Positions 25,960 to 32,800 of a stretch of 64,000 bases of DNA are shown piece after piece; within the stretch, counting starts at the first letter, position 1, and each line of letters begins with the position of its first letter. The position numbers and the translations under genes were made by a program. This stretch comes from Nocardiopsis sp. N85 (lineage in GTDB: Bacteria > Actinomycetota > Actinomycetes > Streptosporangiales > Streptosporangiaceae): contig NZ_JARBUT010000001.1 of assembly GCF_028882275.1 (NCBI RefSeq), forward strand, positions 558,001 through 622,000. Reading direction: 5' to 3'. The notes beneath the pieces are model-generated. The model ran no database searches. It saw nothing but the letters and a program-made list of their open reading frames with translations, and was not told where the DNA came from.

Positions 25960-26421
25960 GTGGACGATACGTCGGAACGGCCGGCACTGCCCCGGACCTG
26001 GCGGCCTCGGGTGGTGCGGATGGTCGCCTACGGCCTGGGGCTGTTGATCATCGCCACGATGGTGGTCCTGGCGGTGATCCTGCCGGGGGACTGGCGGTTC
26101 ATGGACCGGGTCATGCTCGTGGGGCTGGGCGCGGCGATCGCCGCGGGGCTGCACCTGTTGGCCCGGCCCCGGCTGGTGGCCACCGAGGAGACCGTCACGG
26201 TCGTGAACGGCATCCGCACCCACGTGCTGTGGTGGGCGGAGATCGTGGACGTGCGGATGCCCGAAGGGGAGCCGTGGCCGTCGGTGGACCTGTCCGACGG
26301 CACCACGTTGGCGGTGATGGGCATCCAGAGCGCCGACGGTGACCGGGGCCGGGCGGCCCTGGAGGAGTTCCGTCTACTGCTGCGCGAGCGGGGCGAGGCC
26401 GCGGAGCCGGGCCGGGACTGA
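25960..26421 (+). CDS. Membrane protein with PH-like (bPH6-type) domain
   Basis: This protein of 153 residues has two hydrophobic helices (VAYGLGLLIIATMVVLAVIL and VMLVGLGAAIAAGLHLLA, about residues 24-63). A small soluble domain follows: VATEETVTVVNGIRTHVLWWAEIVDVRM. This resembles the actinobacterial PH-like proteins that sit next to ribH. GTG 25960 has GAGGGA upstream; GTG 25939 is an alternative. It is probably cotranscribed with the rib operon and closed by the terminator at 26444. Function unknown. Confidence 0.7.
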   Translation: MDDTSERPALPRTWRPRVVRMVAYGLGLLIIATMVVLAVILPGDWRFMDRVMLVGLGAAIAAGLHLLARPRLVATEETVTVVNGIRTHVLWWAEIVDVRMPEGEPWPSVDLSDGTTLAVMGIQSADGDRGRAALEEFRLLLRERGEAAEPGRD

Positions 26422-26443
26422 CACCTCCTCGTAGGAAGCTCCA

Positions 26444-26482
26444 ACGGGAGCCCTCGTTTCTTGATGGAACGAGGGCTCCCGT
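26444..26482 (+). terminator. Strong terminator after the rib operon
   Basis: ACGGGAGCCCTCGTT and its exact complement form a 15-base stem around a 9-base loop, 23 bases after the PH-like gene. This is one of the longest hairpins in the window. Confidence 0.85.
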
Positions 26483-26555
26483 CGTGCGGTACGGGGCACA
26501 TACCTTGGTAGCGAGGACCACAGGTGTGTCGAGGCAGTCGGGAACGGGGTGGCAG

Positions 26556-27716
26556 GTGCGCGATATCCGAGCGGCCGTGTCGGAGCTGTACGCCTCCGGG
26601 GAGACGTTCGCCGTGGCGACGGTGATCGACACCTTCAAGAGCGCGCCGCGCCCCGCCGGTGCGGCGATGGCGGTGAGCGCGTCGGGTGAGGTGTTCGGGA
26701 GCCTGTCGGGTGGCTGCGTGGAGGGCGCGGTCCACGAGGAGGCGATGGAGGCGATCCGCACCGGGGTGCCGGTGCGCCGGACCTACGGGGTCGCCGACGA
26801 GGACGCCTTCGGTGTGGGCCTGACCTGCGGTGGCACCCTGCACGTGTTCGTCGAGCCGGTGGACCGCGCGCGGTACCCCCGGCTGGGCGCGGTGCTGGGG
26901 GCGATCGACGAGCACCAGCCGGTGGCGGTGGCCACGGTGGTGTCGGACCCGTCGGACGCCGACCGGGTGGGTCGGCGGCGGATCGTGTGGCCGTCCGACG
27001 CCGAGGGGGACGTGGGCGGTGCCCGGCTGACCGACGCCCTCGACGACGATGTGCGCGGGATGTCGGCGCAGGGCGGTACCGGTCTGTTGCGCTACGGGGT
27101 GGACGGGCAGCGGCGCGGCGACGAGCTGGAGGTGTTCGTGCAGTCGTTCGCGCCGCCGCCGCGGATGCTGGTGTTCGGCGCGATCGACTTCGCGGCGGCC
27201 GTCGCCGAACTCGGCGCGTACCTGGGGTACCGGGTGACGGTGTGCGACGCCCGTCCGGTGTTCGCCACGGCCAGGCGGTTCCCCGCCGCCGAGGAGGTGG
27301 TGGTCAAGTGGCCGCACGTGTACCTGGACGAGGTGGCCGACCGGATCGATGAGCGCACGGCGATCTGTGTGCTGACCCACGATCCCAAGTTCGACGTGCC
27401 GGTGTTGACGGCGGCGTTGCGGACCCGGGCCGGGTACATCGGCGCGATGGGGTCGCGGCGCACGCACGACGACCGGATGGCCCGGCTGCGCGAGGCGGGT
27501 GTGGGCGAGGAGGACCTGGCGCGGCTGCATTCGCCGATCGGTCTGGACCTGGGGGCGCGGACCCCGGAGGAGACGGCGGTGTCGATCGCGGCCGAACTGG
27601 TGCGGACCCGGTGGGGCGGGAGCGGTCGCGCGCTGCGCGAGACCACGGGTCGGATCCACCGGGACGTCCCCGTGGAACCCTTTATTCCGGCCGGATTCGG
27701 TCACGTCAACAGGTGA
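26556..27716 (+). CDS. XdhC/CoxI family molybdenum-cofactor sulfuration chaperone
   Basis: XdhC proteins bind molybdenum cofactor, promote its sulfuration and load it into xanthine dehydrogenase-type enzymes. The N-terminal XdhC_CoxI domain has FKSAPRPAGAAMAVS and GSLSGGCVEGAVHEEA with the conserved cysteine. The C-terminal Rossmann domain has MLVFGAIDFAAAVAELGAYLGYRVTVCDARP and GAMGSRRTH. At 386 residues it is full length. The GTG is weakly supported by GGGGTGG upstream. A MobA-like gene follows, but no hydroxylase gene is near. Confidence 0.9.
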   Translation: MRDIRAAVSELYASGETFAVATVIDTFKSAPRPAGAAMAVSASGEVFGSLSGGCVEGAVHEEAMEAIRTGVPVRRTYGVADEDAFGVGLTCGGTLHVFVEPVDRARYPRLGAVLGAIDEHQPVAVATVVSDPSDADRVGRRRIVWPSDAEGDVGGARLTDALDDDVRGMSAQGGTGLLRYGVDGQRRGDELEVFVQSFAPPPRMLVFGAIDFAAAVAELGAYLGYRVTVCDARPVFATARRFPAAEEVVVKWPHVYLDEVADRIDERTAICVLTHDPKFDVPVLTAALRTRAGYIGAMGSRRTHDDRMARLREAGVGEEDLARLHSPIGLDLGARTPEETAVSIAAELVRTRWGGSGRALRETTGRIHRDVPVEPFIPAGFGHVNR

Positions 27717-27732
27717 ACCGAAAATTCGGTTC
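27715..27732 (+). terminator. Hairpin overlapping the XdhC stop codon
   Basis: GAACCGAA-AA-TTCGGTTC is a perfect 8-base stem that begins inside the TGA stop. It may terminate or attenuate before the MobA-like gene. Confidence 0.5.
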
Positions 27733-27841
27733 GGGTGAAACCGCAGGTCGTGGCGGTCCCATCGGTCGGGTCCGGGAATCACTTCGGACGCTGTGCCCGA
27801 GGTGGCCGGTGCGGAGGGGCCGCGCATGGCATCATCGCGGC

Positions 27842-28441
27842 ATGGGAAGCGGGGACGGGGAACACGGCCGGGTCGCGGGCCTGTTGTTGGCGGCCGGTGC
27901 CGGGAGCAGGTTGGGTCGGCCCAAGGCGCTGGTCGAGGTGGGCGGTGAACGCCTGGTCGATCGGGGGGTCCGCACCCTGCGCCTGGGGGGTTGCGAACCC
28001 GTTCTGGCGGTGTTGGGGGCGGCGGACACGACGGTCCCCGACGCCTGGACGGTGTTCAACCCCGACTGGGCCTCGGGGATGGGTTCGTCGGTACGGGTGG
28101 GCATCGACGCCCTGCCCGACGGGGTCGACGCGGTCCTGATCTCCCTGGCCGATCAGCCCCTGGTCACCCCCGAGGCGGTGGCCCGCCTGGTGGCGGCGCA
28201 CGCCGAGGGCGCCCGTGCGGCGGTGGCCACCTATCGGGGCAACCAGCGCAACCCGGTGCTCATCGGGCGCGAGCACTGGTCGACGGTGCACGCCATGGCG
28301 GTGAACGATGTGGGGGCGCGCCCGTTCCTGCGCGCCTACTCGCACGTGGTCACGCCGGTGGCCTGCGACGACGTCGCCAGCCCCGAGGACATCGACACGT
28401 TGGAGGACCTGGCCCGCCTCAGCGACCTGCTGAGCCGCTGA
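27842..28441 (+). CDS. MobA-like NTP transferase, probable molybdenum cofactor cytidylyltransferase
   Basis: The 199-residue protein has the nucleotide-binding signature GLLLAAGAGSRLGRPKALVEV at the start, then LADQPLVTPEAV with the metal aspartate and YRGNQRNPVLIGREHW, as in MocA-type enzymes that convert molybdopterin to MCD. Following an XdhC gene, it most likely completes the cofactor of a xanthine dehydrogenase-family enzyme encoded elsewhere. It could instead be a MobA-like guanylyltransferase. Confidence 0.82.
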   Translation: MGSGDGEHGRVAGLLLAAGAGSRLGRPKALVEVGGERLVDRGVRTLRLGGCEPVLAVLGAADTTVPDAWTVFNPDWASGMGSSVRVGIDALPDGVDAVLISLADQPLVTPEAVARLVAAHAEGARAAVATYRGNQRNPVLIGREHWSTVHAMAVNDVGARPFLRAYSHVVTPVACDDVASPEDIDTLEDLARLSDLLSR

Positions 28442-28453
28442 GGCCGGGGACCG

Positions 28454-28472
28454 GACGGCCCGTCAGGCCGTC
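28454..28472. terminator. Bidirectional terminator hairpin between convergent genes
   Basis: GACGGCC-CGTCA-GGCCGTC is a 7-base stem. It covers the stop codon of the epimerase gene and ends the MobA-like gene from the other side. Confidence 0.55.
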
Positions 28473-29380
28473 GGTGCGGCGGTGATGCCGAAGACGTGCC
28501 GGCTGTCGGCGCCGGGCGCCAGCACGATGAGGCCGTCCCCGCTGACGAACGCGTCGGGCGGGCAGGTCATCGGTTCGACCGCCAGGTGGGCGCGGTGGTC
28601 GGCGCCGCCGAGGGTGTCGGAGCTGAACAGCTGGAGGTACCCGAAGCTCGCGTCGCACCACACCGACACCCGGTACCGGGGGCCGTCCACGTGGGTCCAC
28701 GCCCGGCCGTCGGCGTCGCGCCCGCCGATGGTGAAGGCGGTGTCGAGCACGGTGTCGCCCAGGCCCCGGCCGGGCGGGCCGAAGTCCAGGTCGGTGTCGG
28801 CCACCGGGAGGGGGTCGCCGACGGGCAGCAGCCGGTCGTCGGTCGGCAGGTACCGGTCGACGGGGGCGCTCAGGGTGAGCGCGTCGCGGGCGGCCAGCCC
28901 TCCCACGGGCTCGCCCAGGGCCAGGTAGGGGTGGAAACCCAGCCCGAACGGTGCGGGGGAGTCCCCGGTGTTGCGTGCGACGGTGGTGACGGTGAGGCCG
29001 TCCTCGCCCAACCGGTAGGTCAGCTCCATGGCCAGCGTGAACGGGTACCCGGGGGTGGCGGGCAGGGCCAGGTGCAGGTCCACGGAGTCCTCGGTGACCC
29101 GGACCGGCTCCCACGGCCGGTCATGGACCAGTCCGTGGATGGCGGACCCGGTGGCAGGGTCGTTGACGTCGAGCCGGTACTCGGCTCCGTCGAACCGGTA
29201 GCGGCCCTCGCCGATCCTGTTGGGCCAGGGGGCGAGCACCTGCCCCTGGAACGCGGTGGGCGTCCCGGTGTAGGGCCACACCAGGTCGTCGTCCCGCCAG
29301 GTGAGCGCCTGGATCGCGGCCCCCGTGGTCGCGACGCGGGCACGGAACCCCCCCGAGCGCAGTTCGATGGTCTCTCCCAC
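28463..29380 (-). CDS. Aldose 1-epimerase family protein
   Basis: The 305-residue protein has the galactose-mutarotase fold: WPNRIGEGRYRFDG, HGLVHDRPW with the first catalytic histidine, FGLGFHPYL with the second, and LAVEPMTCPPDAF with the catalytic glutamate. It interconverts sugar anomers; the sugar is unknown. GTG 29380 is chosen because GGAGAGG lies six bases before it; GTG 29395 is an alternative. The neighbours are not sugar genes. Confidence 0.9.
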   Translation of the reverse strand: MGETIELRSGGFRARVATTGAAIQALTWRDDDLVWPYTGTPTAFQGQVLAPWPNRIGEGRYRFDGAEYRLDVNDPATGSAIHGLVHDRPWEPVRVTEDSVDLHLALPATPGYPFTLAMELTYRLGEDGLTVTTVARNTGDSPAPFGLGFHPYLALGEPVGGLAARDALTLSAPVDRYLPTDDRLLPVGDPLPVADTDLDFGPPGRGLGDTVLDTAFTIGGRDADGRAWTHVDGPRYRVSVWCDASFGYLQLFSSDTLGGADHRAHLAVEPMTCPPDAFVSGDGLIVLAPGADSRHVFGITAAPTA

Positions 29381-29596
29381 GTGCGGCCTCTCCACGGTCC
29401 TCGCCCGATCCCCACCACGGTCCGGCCCGCTGCCGAACCGGGAGATCATAGCCCACCGGCCCCGTTCGGAAGGGGCGAACGGTGCCGGTGGGAGGGGGAT
29501 CACGCTCGGGGACGCGCCGCCGGCCGGGCCGTCCGGCGATCGCCTCGGGGCCGACCTCCTCGGGGAGCGGGACCCGGTCCGGTCGGGCGGGTGACG

Positions 29597-30253
29597 TCAG
29601 GCGGTGCGCAGGTGGTGGGCGGCGACGGCGGAGACCCACAGCATCGCGGTGATCGCGCCGACGGCCAGGGTCAGCGAGCCGAGGGCGCCGCCGGTCATCG
29701 CCCAGCCGTCGCCCAGGAGCAGGGCGGTGCCGGCGATCACGGAGAGCACGCTGCGGGCGCGGTCGCCGGTGCGGGCGAAGCGGCGGGCCAGGACGTAACA
29801 GACGGCGATCAGCGCGATGAAGGTGAGCGAACCCGCGGCCATGTGGGCGAAGGACGTCCATCCCAGCGCGGTGGGCGTTCCCTCGGGGGTGCCGACGGGG
29901 AACCCGTCGGCCGGTTCCATGACGAACGCGCCGGCGGCGATCATCCCGATGCCGTAGATCGCGACGAGCCGGGGCGCCCAGACACCGCCCGGGGCGCCGG
30001 CCAGGGCCCGGCGCAGCCCGATCGCCCCGGCGACGGCCAGGACTCCGGCGACCGCGAAGTTCGCGATCTGGAGCCAACCGAGGTCGCCGTTGCTCAGCGC
30101 GCTGAGCGGGTGGCGGGTGAGGTCGAAGCCCTCCCTGCCGACCACCTGGGCCAGGGAGACGCCGGCCCACAGCGGGCCGGCGACGACGGCGCAGGCGAGC
30201 AGCGCACGGGTACCCGGGCGGGCGGTGGCGGTGGGGGTCGGGGCGGTGATCAT
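29597..30253 (-). CDS. DUF998 family membrane protein
   Basis: The 218-residue protein has six hydrophobic segments: ALLACAVVAGPLWAGVSLAQ, LQIANFAVAGVLAVAGAIGL, LVAIYGIGMIAAGAFV, AAGSLTFIALIAVCYVLA, VLSVIAGTALLLG and LTLAVGAITAMLWVSAVAA. REGFDLTRHPLSALSNGDLGW between the first two is the DUF998 signature. Function unknown. The ATG has GGAAGGA at good spacing. It is divergent from the YCII/ECF42 pair across a 42-base palindrome and may share control with it. Confidence 0.85.
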   Translation of the reverse strand: MITAPTPTATARPGTRALLACAVVAGPLWAGVSLAQVVGREGFDLTRHPLSALSNGDLGWLQIANFAVAGVLAVAGAIGLRRALAGAPGGVWAPRLVAIYGIGMIAAGAFVMEPADGFPVGTPEGTPTALGWTSFAHMAAGSLTFIALIAVCYVLARRFARTGDRARSVLSVIAGTALLLGDGWAMTGGALGSLTLAVGAITAMLWVSAVAAHHLRTA

Positions 30254-30301
30254 GATCGGTGTCCTTCCGGGGCGGTGGCCTTCTCACCCCCACGTCGAAC
30301 C

Positions 30302-30343
30302 GGAGACGTGACAGGGAACGCCGGCGTTCCCTGTCACGTCTCC
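30302..30343. promoter_or_regulatory. Perfect 42-nt palindrome between divergent genes
   Basis: Two 21-base arms are exact reverse complements with no spacer; the centre reads AACGCCGGCGTT. It lies 48 bases upstream of the DUF998 start and 61 bases upstream of the YCII start, so it is in the divergent promoter region rather than at a gene end. It may be a shared operator, a cruciform or a two-way attenuator. Confidence 0.75.
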
Positions 30344-30404
30344 CGAACGACGTGTAAGTGTTCGCGGCCGATGCGCGAGGCGCACGAGAAATGAGGAGCA
30401 CCCC

Positions 30405-30728
30405 ATGCGATTCCTGATGCTGAGCCGACCCGAGGAGAACGCCCGTACCGACGAGGGCCTGTACGTGGAGATGGCGGCGTTCGTGGAGGAGCTCACCGCC
30501 GCCGGGGTCCTGGTGGCCACCGGTGGTCTGGAGCCCGGCGGGATCCGGATGGCCTCCCACGGGGACGAGATCACCGTCACCGACGGCCCCTTCACCGAGA
30601 GCAAGGAGGCCGTGGCCGGGTTCGCGCTGGTCGACGTCGCCACCGAGGAGGAGGCGCTGGAGCTGGCCCGCCGGTTCCGTCGGATCGTCGGTGACGGCGA
30701 GAGCGTCATCCGGCGGGTCTTCTCCTGA
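30405..30728 (+). CDS. YCII/DGPF-domain protein
   Basis: The 107-residue protein has the family signature VTDGPFTESKEAVAGFALVDV in the centre and MRFLMLS at the start. DGPF proteins form small dimeric barrels and nearly always lie next to an ECF42 sigma factor, as here, where that gene follows after 62 bases. The biochemical role in the pair is unknown; it may act on or report a signal for the sigma factor. AGGAGC lies eight bases before the ATG. Confidence 0.9.
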   Translation: MRFLMLSRPEENARTDEGLYVEMAAFVEELTAAGVLVATGGLEPGGIRMASHGDEITVTDGPFTESKEAVAGFALVDVATEEEALELARRFRRIVGDGESVIRRVFS

Positions 30729-30790
30729 TCCCCCCGCACCACACCGTCCCGGGTTGCGCTCGCACCCGGGGCGGTGCTGTCATCGACGGT

Positions 30791-32800
30791 GTGAGCGAAG
30801 TGCACGAGGTCGTCAACGCCGTCTGGAAGGCCGAGTCGGCGCGGATCGTCGCCGCGCTCACCCGCGTCGTGCGCGACGTCGGCACCGCCGAGGAGTGCGC
30901 CCAGGACGCCCTGGTCGACGCGCTGCGACAGTGGCCGCACGAGGGGGTGCCCGACAACCCCGCCGCCTGGATCACCACCGCCGCCAAACGCCGCGCCCTG
31001 GACCGGATCCGCCGCGAACGGCGCCTGGAACGCGAACACGAGCGCATCGCCCACGACCTCGAACGGGCGGCCCCGGAGGAGGCGGGGGGACCGGGCGGGC
31101 CGGGCGGGGAGCCCGAGGACGTGCTGCGGCTGCTCTTCCTCACCTGCCACCCGGCGCTGTCGGTCGGCGAACGCGTCGCCCTCACCCTGCGCCTGGTCAC
31201 CGGTCTGACCGACAACGAGATCGGGCGCGCCCTGCTCACCCCCGAGCGCGACATCGCCCGGCGGATCGCCTCGGCCAAGCGCACCCTCGCCGAACGCGGC
31301 GCCGCCCTGGAACCTCCCGGGCCGGAGGAGGTCACCGACCGACTGCCCGCCGTCCTGGACGTGATCTCCCTGGTCTTCAACGAGGGCCATACGGCCACCG
31401 CCGGACCCGGACTGATGCGGCCGCGCTTGTGCGCGGAGGCGTTGCGCACCGGCCGGATGCTCGCCGCGCTGGTCCCGGACCGTGCCGAGGCGCACGCCCT
31501 GGTCGCCCTGATGGAACTCCAACGGTCGCGATCGGCCGCCCGTATCGGCCCCTCCGGCCAACCACTGCGACTGCACGAACAGGACCGGAGCCGGTGGGAC
31601 CGGGAGGGCGTCCGACGCGGCTTCGCCGCGATGCTGCGCGCCCGCGACGCGGGCGGCCCACCCGGCCCCTACACGCTCCAGGCCGCCATCGCGGTCTGTC
31701 ACGCGCGGGCACCCGACGCCGAGGCCACCGACTGGGGGCGGATCGCCATCCTGTACGACCGGTTGGCGGACCTGACCCCGACCCCGGTGGTACTGCTCAA
31801 CCGGGCGGTGGCGGTGGGCTTCGCGCACGGCCCCGAGCGGGGGCTGGAGTCGGTGGACGCGGTGGCGGCGGAGCCCGCGCTGCGCGACTACCACCTGCTG
31901 CCGAGCGTGCGCGGGGACCTGTTGGCGCGGTCGGGGCGTCCCGCCGAGGCCAGGGTCGAGTTCGAGCGTGCCGCCGCCCTCACCGACAACCGCGCCGAAC
32001 ACGCCTTCCTGCTGCGTCGGGCCGCCGACCTGCCGGCCGCCCCGACCGGCCCCCTCCTGGGGGAGACCGTGCGCGCCTTCCTCGCCCGCGACGACCTGGG
32101 TGAGCAGGCCGCCCGCTCCTACGGGCGGACCCTGCACCGCCTGTGCCGGTCCCTGGGAGAGGGGCTGCCCCTGACCGATCTGACCGCCGAGCGGGTGGCC
32201 GGGGTGTTCGCGGCGGCCTGGGGCGGGGGCGCCGCCCGCACCTGGAACCGGCACCGGTCGGCGGTGCGGTCGTTCGCCGCCCGGATGGACCTGGCGGGGA
32301 TCGACGCGGCGCTGGAGCGCAGGGCCGAACCCGCGATCGCGCCCGCGGGGATCGATCCGGGCGCGGTGCGCGCCCTGTGCGAGGGCGCGTCGGTGCGCGA
32401 GCGCGCCCTGTGGTGTCTGCTGAGCGAGTCCGGTGTCCCGGCCCGCACCGCCCTGGCCCTGAACGTCGAGGAACTGGACCTCGACGACCGTTCGGCCGTG
32501 GTCGCGGGCGCCCGGGTGACCTGGCGTTCGGGCACCGCCCGGCTACTGCCGGACCTGGTGGGCGACCGCACGCGCGGCCCGTTGTTCCTGTCCGACCGTC
32601 GCCCCGGTCCGGCCCGCACCCCCGGGGCGGGGGACCTGTGCCCGGACACGGGGCGGCGGCGGCTGTCCTACGAGCGCGCCGAGCGCCTGTTCGCGCTGGC
32701 CTCCCGCGCGGTGGACCCGCACGGGAGGGGATGGACCCTGGGCCTGCTGTCGGGGCTCGGCCGGGCGGGGATCAGCCGAGCAGGCCGTCGAGGGGGATGA
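30791..32800 (+). CDS. ECF42-type sigma factor fused to a decayed tyrosine recombinase
   Basis: Residues 1-410 are an ECF42 sigma factor: the sigma2 region (VWKAESARIVAALTRVVRDV, ECAQDALVDALRQWP), a sigma4-like region (LTLRLVTGLTDNEIGRALL) and the long helical-repeat tail (VLDVISLVFNEGHTA, ALMELQRSR). Normal ECF42 proteins end near residue 410. Here the frame runs on for 260 residues resembling an actinomycete tyrosine recombinase: a core-binding domain (TVRAFLARDDLGEQAARSYGRT) and a catalytic-domain remnant (LSESGVPARTALALNVEELDL, RRRLSYERAERLF, GWTL). The catalytic arginine, HxxR and tyrosine are not recognisable, so recombination is unlikely. A GTG at 32069 after GGGGGAG could be a second start. 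The end overlaps the convergent kinase gene by 29 bases. Confidence 0.8.
   Translation: MSEVHEVVNAVWKAESARIVAALTRVVRDVGTAEECAQDALVDALRQWPHEGVPDNPAAWITTAAKRRALDRIRRERRLEREHERIAHDLERAAPEEAGGPGGPGGEPEDVLRLLFLTCHPALSVGERVALTLRLVTGLTDNEIGRALLTPERDIARRIASAKRTLAERGAALEPPGPEEVTDRLPAVLDVISLVFNEGHTATAGPGLMRPRLCAEALRTGRMLAALVPDRAEAHALVALMELQRSRSAARIGPSGQPLRLHEQDRSRWDREGVRRGFAAMLRARDAGGPPGPYTLQAAIAVCHARAPDAEATDWGRIAILYDRLADLTPTPVVLLNRAVAVGFAHGPERGLESVDAVAAEPALRDYHLLPSVRGDLLARSGRPAEARVEFERAAALTDNRAEHAFLLRRAADLPAAPTGPLLGETVRAFLARDDLGEQAARSYGRTLHRLCRSLGEGLPLTDLTAERVAGVFAAAWGGGAARTWNRHRSAVRSFAARMDLAGIDAALERRAEPAIAPAGIDPGAVRALCEGASVRERALWCLLSESGVPARTALALNVEELDLDDRSAVVAGARVTWRSGTARLLPDLVGDRTRGPLFLSDRRPGPARTPGAGDLCPDTGRRRLSYERAERLFALASRAVDPHGRGWTLGLLSGLGRAGISRAGRRGG

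Noticed and set aside
30302-30343. The 42-nt palindrome as an ordinary terminator
   Set aside because: It lies between two divergent start codons, not at the end of any gene.
32069-32800. Separate recombinase gene starting at GTG 32069
   Set aside because: There is no stop codon between the sigma factor part and this GTG, so it is listed as one fused gene with an optional internal start.
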